A stretch of 12,946 nt of DNA from Litorimonas sp964435725. Lineage in GTDB: Bacteria; Pseudomonadota; Alphaproteobacteria; Caulobacterales; Maricaulaceae. The translations under genes and the position numbers were made by a program. Shown here in pieces: positions 1 through 7,729 of this stretch. A model generated the notes under the pieces. That model was not told the origin of the DNA, did not search any database, and saw only the letters and a list, made by a program, of their open reading frames with translations. The stretch's first letter is position 1. Each line of letters opens with the position of its first letter. The stretch is from the NCBI GenBank assembly GCA_964435725.1, contig CAYTAJ010000064.1, positions 1 to 12,946 on the forward strand, given 5' to 3'.

Positions 1-843
1 GTGCCTGCGGGCTCCGACAAATTCCTGTTTATTCTCGCCCCTGTTTTGACGCTTGTCATGGCGTTTTTGGCGTGGGCGGTTATCCCTGTCGCGCCCGGTT
101 GGGTCATCTCTGACATTAATATCGGTGTTCTTTACGTCCTCGCAATCAGTTCTCTGGGCGTTTACGGCATTATTATCGGTGGTTGGGCCTCTAACTCCAA
201 ATATCCGTTCATGGGCGCGCTTCGATCAGCAGCGCAAATGGTCTCTTACGAAGTGTCTATCGGCTTTATCATTTTAACCGTGATTTTCTTGGCCGGATCA
301 ATGAATCTCACGGAAATCGTCAATCAGCAAGCCGGGGGTATGTTCAATTGGAACATGTTCCGCCTTAACCCTGCCGGGGAATATGGTCTTTGGAACCTGC
401 TTTTATTCCCCATCATGTTTTATATGGGTATTCTCTTTTTTATCTCGGCCTTGGCCGAAACCAACCGTCCACCTTTTGACCTTCCGGAAGCGGAATCAGA
501 GTTGGTGGCGGGTTATCAAGTTGAGTATTCGTCCACGCCATTTTTGATGTTTTTCTTTGGCGAGTATGTGAACATCATGTTGCTCTGCTCCATGATGACA
601 ATTTTGTTTTTGGGCGGTTGGCATGCGCCGATTGATACGGGTTTCCAAATTATCCCGCCAATCCTCTGGTTCTTACTCAAGACGGCCTTTTTGTTCTTCC
701 TCTTCGCCATGGTGAAAGCAATTGTCCCGAGATATCGTTATGATCAGCTGATGCGTTTGGGGTGGAAGGTCTTCCTGCCAACATCATTGGTGGCCGTTGT
801 GATTGTCTCGACATTCGTCGTCTTCCTCGGCGATAAGGTTTAA
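1..843 (+). CDS. nuoH: NADH-quinone oxidoreductase subunit H, 5'-truncated by window edge
   Basis: NuoH is the membrane subunit of complex I that joins the peripheral arm to the membrane arm and forms much of the quinone-binding channel. The visible 280 residues are hydrophobic, with several membrane helices. Family signatures are the loop GWASNSKYPFMGALRSAAQM (fragment residues 61-80) and the acidic loop around RPPFDLPEAESELVAGY (156-172), followed by VEYSS. The C-terminal end, RYRYDQLMRLGWKVFLP, is also typical. The first codon is GTG, but PAGSDKFLF is an internal NuoH stretch and family members are about 330-350 aa, so roughly the first 60-70 residues lie outside the window and this GTG is not the start. 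The stop codon TAA at 841-843 directly precedes the nuoI ribosome binding site. I am sure of the identity. Confidence 0.96.
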   Translation: MPAGSDKFLFILAPVLTLVMAFLAWAVIPVAPGWVISDINIGVLYVLAISSLGVYGIIIGGWASNSKYPFMGALRSAAQMVSYEVSIGFIILTVIFLAGSMNLTEIVNQQAGGMFNWNMFRLNPAGEYGLWNLLLFPIMFYMGILFFISALAETNRPPFDLPEAESELVAGYQVEYSSTPFLMFFFGEYVNIMLLCSMMTILFLGGWHAPIDTGFQIIPPILWFLLKTAFLFFLFAMVKAIVPRYRYDQLMRLGWKVFLPTSLVAVVIVSTFVVFLGDKV

Positions 844-847
844 GGAG
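843..847 (+). promoter_or_regulatory. Ribosome binding site of nuoI
   Basis: AGGAG begins on the last base of the nuoH stop codon and lies 6 bases before the ATG at 854. It decides the nuoI start: the frame is open back to an ATG at 803, but that one lies inside nuoH and lacks such a site. Confidence 0.7.
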
Positions 848-853
848 CGTATC

Positions 854-1348
854 ATGAATGTAGCGCGTATTAAACAAGCCGCTCGCGGCGCGATGCTTTT
901 GGAATTCGGAAGCGCCTTTATCTTGGCGATGAAATATTTCTTCCGCCCTAAAGTCACAATCAACTACCCGTTTGAGAAAGGGCCACTATCACCGCGCTTT
1001 CGCGGTGAACACGCTTTACGTCGTTATCCAAGCGGAGAAGAGCGCTGTATTGCTTGTAAGCTGTGTGAAGCGATATGTCCGGCTCAAGCCATTATGATCG
1101 AAGCCGAACCGCGTCCGGACGGATCGCGCCGTACAACGCGTTACGACATCGACATGGTGAAATGTATTTATTGCGGTCTTTGCCAAGAGGCTTGCCCCGT
1201 CGACGCCATTGTCGAAGGCCCCAATTATGAATTCGCGACAGAAACCCGCGAAGAGCTTTATTATGACAAAGAAAAGCTTCTCGATAACGGGGATCGTTGG
1301 GAGAGCATTATTTCGAAAAATCTGGCTTTGGACGCACCTTACCGTTAA
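854..1348 (+). CDS. nuoI: NADH-quinone oxidoreductase subunit I (2x[4Fe-4S] ferredoxin-like)
   Basis: NuoI carries the two tetranuclear iron-sulfur clusters (N6a and N6b in family terms) that pass electrons from the peripheral arm towards cluster N2 and quinone. The protein is 164 aa. It has two CxxCxxCxxxCP motifs, CIACKLCEAICP and CIYCGLCQEACP, about 40 residues apart. The N-terminal amphipathic stretch and the PLSPRFRGEHALRRYP segment are family-typical. The start at 854 is chosen because AGGAG precedes it closely and the length then matches the family; the longer frame from 803 would add 17 residues encoded over the end of nuoH. It follows nuoH with a 10-base spacer and is co-transcribed with it. 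A perfect stem-loop lies inside the gene at 989-1008. Confidence 0.97.
   Translation: MNVARIKQAARGAMLLEFGSAFILAMKYFFRPKVTINYPFEKGPLSPRFRGEHALRRYPSGEERCIACKLCEAICPAQAIMIEAEPRPDGSRRTTRYDIDMVKCIYCGLCQEACPVDAIVEGPNYEFATETREELYYDKEKLLDNGDRWESIISKNLALDAPYR
989..1008 (+). repeat. Perfect 8-bp inverted repeat inside nuoI
   Basis: TCACCGCG, a CTTT loop, then CGCGGTGA form an 8-bp perfect, GC-rich stem with a 4-nt loop. It encodes SPRFRGE, part of a conserved NuoI segment. No T-run follows, so it is not a terminator. It may be a chance result of the codons used. Confidence 0.6.
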
Positions 1349-1402
1349 GGCCGCCATTGAGACTAAGACGCTGAGTCATTTCAGCAAGAGGGACACTAAA
1401 TC
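1349..1402 (+). other. 54-bp nuoI-nuoJ spacer with a small hairpin
   Basis: This is the widest gap inside the nuo operon; the other nuo junctions here are 1-10 bases. It holds a short inverted repeat, GCTGA at 1370-1374 and TCAGC at 1381-1385, around a 6-nt loop. It also holds a GAGTC (GANTC-type) site at 1373-1377 and the purine-rich nuoJ ribosome binding region at about 1386-1392. No open frame or clear terminator is present. Confidence 0.5.
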
Positions 1403-2002
1403 GTGATTATTGCACTTTCATTCTACTTGCTTGCGGCGGTTGCCGTGGCCGCGGCCTTTATGGTCGTTGCGGCCCGCAACCCTGTGCATTCTGTTATGTA
1501 TTTGATCCTGACGTTTTTCTCTGCGGCGGGTCTCTTTATTTTGATGGGCGCAGAGTTTTTGGCGCTCCTCTTGGTCATGGTTTACGTCGGCGCGGTCGCC
1601 GTGCTGTTCCTCTTCGTAGTGATGATGCTGGACGTTGATTTTGTTGAGCTTAAGCAGGGGTTCTTGTCTTATTTGCCGATGGGTGCGCTAGTGGCCTTCA
1701 TTCTCTTATTGGAGATGATTTTGGTCGGGGCCGCCTATGTGTCGGGCCAAACCGAGACAACAGCGGTTCAAACCTATGAGAGGTCGAATATCGAGCGTTT
1801 CGGCGAAGTGCTTTACACGCAATATGCTGGCATGTTCGAAGCCGCCGGTATTGTTCTTTTGGTCGCTATGATTGGTGCGATTGTCCTGACACTGCGTGAG
1901 CGTGAAGGCGTTCGCAAGCAAGTCGTCATGGATCAAATGGCCCGCACACGGGAAGACGGTGTCGAGCTTGTCGATGTCGAACCCGGTCAAGGTCTAGGGT
2001 AG
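1403..2002 (+). CDS. nuoJ: NADH-quinone oxidoreductase subunit J
   Basis: NuoJ is a small multi-helix membrane subunit between NuoH and the antiporter-like subunits, taking part in coupling redox to proton movement. The 199-aa protein has about five hydrophobic segments. The third holds the family signature VYVGAVAVLFLFVVMMLDV, including Tyr61, which by position corresponds to the conserved tyrosine near the pi-bulge of this helix in other species. The segment AARNPVHSVMYLI is also typical. The charged C-terminal tail after the last helix (from LREREG on) is cytoplasmic by inference. The start is GTG at 1403, preceded by AAGAGGGA about ten bases upstream; no earlier start fits the family N-terminus. 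It is separated from nuoI by 54 bases and from nuoK by 10. Confidence 0.95.
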   Translation: MIIALSFYLLAAVAVAAAFMVVAARNPVHSVMYLILTFFSAAGLFILMGAEFLALLLVMVYVGAVAVLFLFVVMMLDVDFVELKQGFLSYLPMGALVAFILLLEMILVGAAYVSGQTETTAVQTYERSNIERFGEVLYTQYAGMFEAAGIVLLVAMIGAIVLTLREREGVRKQVVMDQMARTREDGVELVDVEPGQGLG

Positions 2003-2012
2003 GGAGAGAGAT

Positions 2013-2339
2013 ATGGTTATCGGGCTGTCCCATTACCTCGTCGTCGCGGCGATATTATTTACGATTGGCGTCTTCGGTATTTTCGTAAACCGAAAGAATG
2101 TCATTATCATTTTGATGTGCGTTGAGCTTATCCTTTTGGCGGTGAACATTAACTTCGTCGCTTTCTCGACGCATATGACAGAGACGGGTATGAATGATCC
2201 GATGGCGGGTCAAATCTTTGCTTTGTTCATTTTGACGGTGGCAGCGGCGGAAGCGGCTGTCGGTTTGGCCATCCTCGTGGTTTACTTCCGAAATCGCGGC
2301 AATATTGCGGTCGAGAATATCGACCTGATGAAGGGCTAG
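2013..2339 (+). CDS. nuoK: NADH-quinone oxidoreductase subunit K
   Basis: NuoK is the three-helix membrane subunit (MrpC-like) that lies between NuoJ and NuoN and carries part of the hydrophilic proton axis. The protein is 108 aa, slightly longer than the usual 100-102. It shows the signatures MCVELILLAVNINFVAF and TVAAAEAAVGLAI. The buried glutamates Glu38 and Glu80 match in context the two functionally important glutamates of the E. coli subunit (Glu36 and Glu72). A GGGAGAGAG purine run in the 10-base nuoJ-nuoK spacer supports the ATG at 2013. The TAG stop overlaps the start of the nuoL ribosome binding region. Identity is certain. Confidence 0.97.
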   Translation: MVIGLSHYLVVAAILFTIGVFGIFVNRKNVIIILMCVELILLAVNINFVAFSTHMTETGMNDPMAGQIFALFILTVAAAEAAVGLAILVVYFRNRGNIAVENIDLMKG

Positions 2340-2349
2340 GGGCCTGATC

Positions 2350-4577
2350 ATGACTATGTATCACGCTATTGTCTTTTTGCCGCTTCTCGGCGCGATTATT
2401 GCCGGATTACTCGGCACGCGTTTCGGAAAACAATTCTTGAACGAGAAATTGTCGATGAGCCTCACAACAGGTTTATTGATGGTCTCGGCTGTATTGTCTT
2501 GGGTCGCACTTTTCAAAGTCGGCTTTGGTCACGAAGAAGCCAACGTCACCGTCCTGCGCTGGATGGATGTTGGCGATATGAAAGCGAACTGGGCGTTTAA
2601 AATCGACACATTGACGGCCGTTATGTTGGTGGTTGTGAACTCGGTCTCGGCCCTCGTTCATCTCTATAGCTGGGGCTATATGGAAGATGACGATTACAAG
2701 CCGCGCTTCTTTGCGTATCTGTCGCTCTTTACCTTTGCCATGTTGATGCTGGTTACAGCAGATAACTTCATCCAGCTCTTCTTTGGTTGGGAAGGCGTGG
2801 GTCTCGCCTCATATCTTTTGATTGGGTATTACTATAAAAAACCCTCAGCAAATGCGGCGGCGATTAAAGCTTTCGTCGCCAACCGTGTCGGAGATGTGGG
2901 CCTAGCGCTCGGCGTTATGACCGTTTTCTTGGTCTTTGGATCAGTCGAATTTGACGTTGTCTTTGCGGCTATTGCTGAAAATTCAGACCGTGTCCTACCA
3001 TTCTTAGGTATGGAATTTAATGCCATTGAATTAATGGCCGGGCTTCTGTTTATCGGGGCTATGGGTAAGTCAGCGCAATTTGTGCTCCATGTCTGGCTAC
3101 CTGACGCGATGGAAGGCCCGACGCCTGTGTCCGCCCTTATCCATGCGGCGACAATGGTGACGGCGGGTGTGTTCCTTGTATGCCGCGCGTTTCCCATTTA
3201 CGAAGCAGCGCCTGTCGTTTCCGGTTTCATTACGGCACTCGGCGCCTTCACCGCTATCTTTGCGGCCTCTGTTGCTCTGGTACAGAACGATATTAAGCGC
3301 GTTATCGCTTACTCAACCTGTTCGCAGCTCGGCTATATGTTCTTTGCGGCCGGTGTTGGCGCATATAATGCGGCGATGTTCCATCTCTTTACCCATGCCT
3401 TCTTTAAAGCCTTGCTTTTCCTATGTGCCGGCTCCGTTATCCACGCCCTGCATCACGAACAGGATATGCGTAATATGGGCGGTATTCGTAAGAAAGTGCC
3501 GTGGACTTACGGCGCCATGATTATCGGAACCTTGGCCATTACGGGTATTGGTATTCCGGGGATCTATTTCGGCTTTGCCGGATTCTTTTCAAAAGATGCG
3601 ATTATTGAGGCGGCTTATACGGCCTCGGGCAGCAGTAACGCCGCCGCCTTTGCTTTCTGGATTGGTCTGGTCGCGGCGCTGATGACAAGCTTCTATAGCT
3701 GGCGTCTNNNNNNNNNNNNNNNNNNNNNNNNNNNNNNNNNNNNNNNNNNNNNNNNNNNNNNNNNNNNNNNNNNNNNNNNNNNNNNNNNNNNNNNNNNNNN
3801 NNNNNNNCTTTCTGGATTGGTCTGGTCGCGGCGCTGATGACAAGCTTCTATAGCTGGCGTCTTATCTTTATGACATTCCATGGAAAATTCCGCGGCGATC
3901 AACATACGCTTGATCACGCCCATGAGAGCCCTTGGGTTATGCGCACACCGCTTGTCCTGCTCAGCTTAGGGGCCGTTTTCGCCGGTGGTTTATTCTATCA
4001 ATATTTCCTCAAAAACTATGGCGATTTCTGGCACGGCTCTTTACCTGTGGATTACAAAGACCATGCGGCCCTCGCACCTGAGAATCTTTATGCGGCGGCT
4101 GAGTCTGCGCATGATGGTCATGACGCGGTCAAACATACAGGCCCATTTGGTTGGCTGTTTAACAAGGTGCATGGCTACCCATATTGGGTCCTGCTCTTAC
4201 CATTCCTCATGTCAGTGACGGGCTTTATCGTGGCATGGTTCATGTATATTCGCGGCAGCGTCGAAGACAAAATCAACACCATCAAAGAAACAGGCGGTGG
4301 CCCGCTTTATCGTTTCCTTTTGAACAAATGGTATATCGACGAGCTTTATGACGTGACAGTCGTACGTGCGACGAAATTCTTGGGTGATGTGTTCTGGAAA
4401 GTCGGCGATGAGAAAATCATTGATGGCTATGGCCCGAATGGTTTTGCGAAATTCGCGGCTAATACGTCCAAGCGTCTGTCTAAAATTCAATCAGGCTATT
4501 TATATCATTATGCCTTTATCATGTTGCTGGGGGTCGCTGTGCTTATTGTCGTAGCGTTCCGTGGGGTAGGGGGCTGA
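2350..4577 (+). CDS. nuoL: NADH-quinone oxidoreductase subunit L, interrupted by an assembly gap
   Basis: NuoL is the distal antiporter-like subunit of complex I, related to MrpA/MrpD, with a proton channel and the long lateral helix. As given, the frame breaks at 100 Ns (3708-3807), and the 55 bases before the gap recur after it. Deleting the Ns and one copy restores one frame of 690 aa, a normal length. Key residues before the gap are Glu148 in GWEGVGLASYLLIGYYY, Lys240 in GKSAQFVLHVWLPDAMEG, His247, His265, Lys353 in FFKALLF and Lys415 in GFFSKDA. After it come the HAHESPWVM loop and KWYIDELYDVTVV, typical of the C-terminal region. The start at 2350 has TAGGGG 7 bases upstream. The coordinates span the gap, so the raw sequence appears frameshifted; I regard the gene as intact. 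Confidence 0.95.
3653..3707 (+). repeat. 55-bp copy 1 flanking the nuoL gap
   Basis: These 55 bases directly before the N run are identical to 3808-3862 directly after it. They encode the end of a NuoL membrane helix (FWIGLVAALMTSFYSWR). The exact length and placement point to a k-mer overlap between contigs rather than a biological repeat. Confidence 0.95.
3708..3807. other. Assembly gap of 100 Ns inside nuoL
   Basis: Exactly 100 Ns, a conventional filler for a gap of unknown size. The flanks overlap by 55 identical bases, so the true gap length is probably negative (-55). It adds 155 false bases to nuoL, which shifts the frame because 155 is not a multiple of three. Confidence 0.98.
3808..3862 (+). 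repeat. 55-bp copy 2 flanking the nuoL gap
   Basis: Identical to 3653-3707. The sequence continues as TTATCTTTATGACATTCC, and when joined to copy 1 it reads on in the original nuoL frame. An apparent ATG at 3837 lies inside this copy and is not a start codon. Confidence 0.95.
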
Positions 4578-4578
4578 T

Positions 4579-6278
4579 ATGTTTGAGAACCTCCCAATTC
4601 TATCCATCCTGACGTTTACGCCACTCATTGGTGCCGCGTTCTTGATGATTGTTTCTCGCCTCACACGGGCGGATGGTAAAGCACAAGTCGCGGCAAACGC
4701 GCCTTGGGTGGCCTTGCTTGTTTCTGGTTTCGTTTTTGTCCTCTCACTTTTATTGGTTATTGATTTCGATACGGCCAATCCCGGTTTCCAATTTATGGAA
4801 GATGTCGAATGGCTTGGCGGGGGTATTGAATACCGCTTGGGTGTGGACGGTATTTCTATCCTCTTTATCCTGCTGACCGCGTTCCTGACGCCACTTTGTA
4901 TCTATTCGAGCATGACCTCGATCAAAGAGCGTATGCTCGAATATATGGTCGCCTTTTTGATCCTAGAGGCGCTCGTGATTGGCGTTTTCTGTGCGCTTGA
5001 TTTGGTGCTCTTCTATCTCTTCTTTGAGGCTGTGCTCATTCCGATGTTTATTATTATCGGGGTTTGGGGTGGAAAGAACCGCGTTTACGCCTCTTATAAA
5101 TTCTTTCTCTATACGCTTTTGGGTTCCGTCCTCATGCTCGCGGCGATTTTATATCTCTATAATCTCAGCGGTCAGCAATTCGGTAATCCGACGACGGATA
5201 TGCGTGTTCTTATCGAGCAATTGGATGTGCCACTCGGCGCGCAGACATGGCTCTGGTTGGCCTTCTTTGCTTCCTTTGCGGTGAAGATGCCCATGTGGCC
5301 TGTGCATACGTGGTTGCCGGATGCTCACGTTCAAGCGCCGACGGCTGGCTCTGTTATCCTTGCAGGTATTTTGTTGAAGCTCGGCGGATATGGGTTCTTG
5401 CGTTTCTCGCTCACACTCTTCCCAAGTGCGAGCCTTGAGCTTGCCCCCATCATCTATTGGATGAGCGTCATCGCGATTATCTACACCTCACTGGTGGCCT
5501 ATCGTCAGAAAGATATGAAGAAGCTGATTGCTTATTCTTCCGTCGCGCATATGGGCTTTGTGACCCTCGGTATTTTCGCCTTTAACACGCAAGGTATTCA
5601 TGGCGGTATTTTCCAAATGTTGTCTCACGGTGTCATTTCCGGTGCGCTCTTCTTCTTGGTGGGTGTCATCTATGACCGGATGCACACACGCGAAATCGCC
5701 TTTTATGGGGGCTTGGTCAGCAAGATGCCTGTTTATGCGGCTTTCTTCCTGTTGTTTACGATGGCGAATGTTGGCTTGCCCGGTACATCTGGCTTTGTCG
5801 GTGAAATCCTTACAATGGTCGGCGCTTACCAAGTCAGCCCTTGGCTCGCATTTGGTGCGGCGCTTGGCATGATTTTGTCAGCCGTCTATGCGCTTTACCT
5901 CTACCGCGAAGTTGTTTTCGGTGAGACTGTGAATGAGAAACTAGCCGATATTGCCGACCTAANNNNNNNNNNNNNNNNNNNNNNNNNNNNNNNNNNNNNN
6001 NNNNNNNNNNNNNNNNNNNNNNNNNNNNNNNNNNNNNNNNNNNNNNNNNNNNNNNNNNNNNNGAAGTTGTTTTCGGTGAGACTGTGAATGAGAAACTAGC
6101 CGATATTGCCGACCTAACAAAACGCGAATGGGTTATTCTGACACCGCTCGCTATCATGACAATCGTATTGGGTGTTTACCCGTCATTGATTACGGATATT
6201 ACGGCAGCCTCTGTCGAAAACCTAATCGCTGATTTTAATGCAGCCACAGCTACAGCGGCTCTGGCGGAGGTGCAGTAA
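4579..6278 (+). CDS. nuoM: NADH-quinone oxidoreductase subunit M, interrupted by an assembly gap
   Basis: NuoM is the middle antiporter-like subunit of complex I (MrpD-like), with one proton channel. The raw frame is broken by 100 Ns at 5963-6062, flanked by the same 55 bases on both sides. Removing the Ns and one copy gives a continuous protein of 514 aa, a normal family length. Family features are GVDGIS (88-93), Glu150 in LFFEAVLIPMFIIIGVWGG, Lys236 in KMPMWPVHTWLPDAH, Lys267 in ILLKLGGYGFLR, and DMKKLIAYSSVAHMG. These match in context E. coli Glu144, Lys234 and Lys265. It starts one base after the nuoL stop with TAGGGGG 5 bases upstream, which suggests translational coupling. The C-terminal segment after the gap (TKREWVILTPLAIM...) is the usual last helix. 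Confidence 0.95.
5908..5962 (+). repeat. 55-bp copy 1 flanking the nuoM gap
   Basis: The 55 bases before the N run are identical to 6063-6117 after it. They encode EVVFGETVNEKLADIADL of NuoM. The length equals that of the nuoL gap overlap. Confidence 0.95.
5963..6062. other. Assembly gap of 100 Ns inside nuoM
   Basis: Exactly 100 Ns between two copies of the same 55 bases. Collapsing 155 bases restores the nuoM frame, so little or no genomic sequence is likely to be missing. Confidence 0.98.
6063..6117 (+). repeat. 55-bp copy 2 flanking the nuoM gap
   Basis: Identical to 5908-5962. The next bases, CAAAACGCGAATGG, continue NuoM in frame once the copies are merged. The ATG at 6088 and upstream bases in this copy are internal to nuoM and do not start a separate gene. 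Confidence 0.95.
6266..6271 (+). promoter_or_regulatory. Ribosome binding site of nuoN
   Basis: GGAGGT lies in the last codons of nuoM, 9 bases before the nuoN ATG at 6281. It is the closest match to the consensus Shine-Dalgarno sequence among the nuo junctions in this window. Confidence 0.7.
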
Positions 6279-6280
6279 CA

Positions 6281-7717
6281 ATGTTGCAAACACTCTCACT
6301 TTTCGCGCCTGAGCTACTCCTCGCGGTTTCTGCGTCCTTGCTTTTGGGCTTTGGTTATTGGGGCGGGAAAGACCGCTCCAGCTTTGCGCGTTCATACGCC
6401 ATCATTATTTTGGTTATCTTCGCGTTCTCGAGTTTCATCTTGGGGCGTCCGGAAGGCTTCGCGTTCTCAGGAGCCTTAATCGTTGATAGCTATAGCCATT
6501 ATGCCAAGCTTCTCTTAGGTCTAGCAGCGGCTGCAGCTCTGTTGTTCTCAAAATCTTATTTCCAATCCGAAAAACTCGAGCGCTATGAATATTCCGTTCT
6601 GACGCTGTATTCCGTTTTGGGTATGTCGATTATGGTCTCGTCCAATAATCTACTCTCTCTCTATATTGGTATCGAAATGCAGTCTTTGGCGCTTTACGTC
6701 ATGGCCGCCTTTAACCGCGACAGCTTGCGCGCCTCAGAATCCGGTTTGAAATATTTCGTCTTGGGCGCTTTGTCGTCAGGGCTTTTGCTCTACGGCGCAT
6801 CCATGATTTATGGTTTTACCGGCTCTCTCGACTTCGGCACGATCGCAGCTGTTATAGGCGAGAAGGGCGGTACACCGGGCATCGTCGCGGGTATGACATT
6901 CCTTCTTTGCGGTCTTGCATTTAAAATCTCTGCGGCGCCTTTCCATATGTGGACGCCGGATGTCTATGAAGGCTCACCGACACCTGTGACAGGCTTCTTC
7001 TCTGCGGCCCCGAAATTTGCGGCTATGGCGCTTATCGCCCGCGTTCTCGTCGGGCCTATGGGCGGTATCACGGAAAGCTGGCAGCAGGTTATCGTCGTAA
7101 TCTCCGTTCTGTCCATGGCCGTCGGTGCCCTCGGCGCTTTGCAACAAACCAATATCAAACGTCTGATGGCTTACTCTTCGATTGCCAATATGGGCTATGC
7201 ACTTGTTCCGCTCGCGGCCGGCACCATGGCTGGCGTCAAAGGCATGCTTATTTTCATGAGCATTTATGTCATCACCGTAATTGGTGTGTTCTCGCTTATC
7301 CTGCAAATGCGTATTCGCAATGGCATGGTCGAACAGATTGCAGATCTGGGCGGCTTGTCCAAGACTAATCGCGGTATGGCGATTTTGATGACTATGTTTA
7401 TGTTCTCGCTTATGGGAATTCCGCCCATGCTCGGCTTCTTCGGTAAGCTCTTTGCTTTCTTACCTGCTGCCGATGCAGGCCTAATGCCGCTTGTGATTAT
7501 CGCACTTATTGCATCAGTCATCGGGGCGTTCTATTATCTGCGCGTTATCAAGACGATGTGGTTTGACGAAGAAAAGAATGAGTTCTTGGAAGCACCAGCC
7601 AGCCTGAAATATATCAGCCTAATCAGTGCCTTGCTCTTACTGCCTATCTTGCTCTTACCGGGTATATCAACAGGCGCGCAGGGTTTAATCTCACTTGCGG
7701 CAGAGAGCCTGTTTTAA
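6281..7717 (+). CDS. nuoN: NADH-quinone oxidoreductase subunit N
   Basis: NuoN is the third antiporter-like subunit of complex I (MrpD-like), nearest to NuoK. The 478-aa protein is of normal length and strongly hydrophobic throughout. Key residues are Glu132 in GIEMQSLALYVMAAF, Lys215 in GLAFKISAAPFHMWTPDVYEG, and Lys245 in AAPKFAAMALIARV, matching in context E. coli Glu133, Lys217 and Lys247. NIKRLMAYSSIANMGYAL and GIPPMLGFFGKLFAF are further signatures. It starts 2 bases after the nuoM stop. It is the last nuo gene; birA follows after 12 bases with no visible terminator, so the transcript may continue. Confidence 0.97.
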   Translation: MLQTLSLFAPELLLAVSASLLLGFGYWGGKDRSSFARSYAIIILVIFAFSSFILGRPEGFAFSGALIVDSYSHYAKLLLGLAAAAALLFSKSYFQSEKLERYEYSVLTLYSVLGMSIMVSSNNLLSLYIGIEMQSLALYVMAAFNRDSLRASESGLKYFVLGALSSGLLLYGASMIYGFTGSLDFGTIAAVIGEKGGTPGIVAGMTFLLCGLAFKISAAPFHMWTPDVYEGSPTPVTGFFSAAPKFAAMALIARVLVGPMGGITESWQQVIVVISVLSMAVGALGALQQTNIKRLMAYSSIANMGYALVPLAAGTMAGVKGMLIFMSIYVITVIGVFSLILQMRIRNGMVEQIADLGGLSKTNRGMAILMTMFMFSLMGIPPMLGFFGKLFAFLPAADAGLMPLVIIALIASVIGAFYYLRVIKTMWFDEEKNEFLEAPASLKYISLISALLLLPILLLPGISTGAQGLISLAAESLF

Positions 7718-7729
7718 GGCCAATCGGTT

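Noticed and set aside
1..3. GTG as the start of nuoH
   Set aside because: PAGSDKFLF is an internal NuoH segment, and the fragment is about 60-70 residues shorter than the family; the gene begins outside the window.
803..853. Upstream ATG extending nuoI by 17 codons
   Set aside because: The extension overlaps the nuoH end, lacks a ribosome binding site and is not NuoI-like; ATG at 854 follows AGGAG.
3294..3311. 6-bp hairpin TAAGCG/CGCTTA in nuoL
   Set aside because: It is short and in codons for the conserved DIKRVIAYS motif; expected by chance in several kilobases.
3653..3862. True tandem duplication or insertion target site in nuoL
   Set aside because: The exact 55-bp length is shared with an unrelated site in nuoM, and the frame is restored by collapse; no mobile-element sequence is seen.
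3589..3923. Open frames running through the N stretch in nuoL, and a separate gene starting at 3837
   Set aside because: They arise from the Ns and the repeated 55-mer; collapsing the overlap gives a single NuoL frame.
6084..6278. A separate 64-codon gene after the nuoM gap
   Set aside because: It is the C-terminus of NuoM, continuous with 4579-5962 once the overlap is removed.
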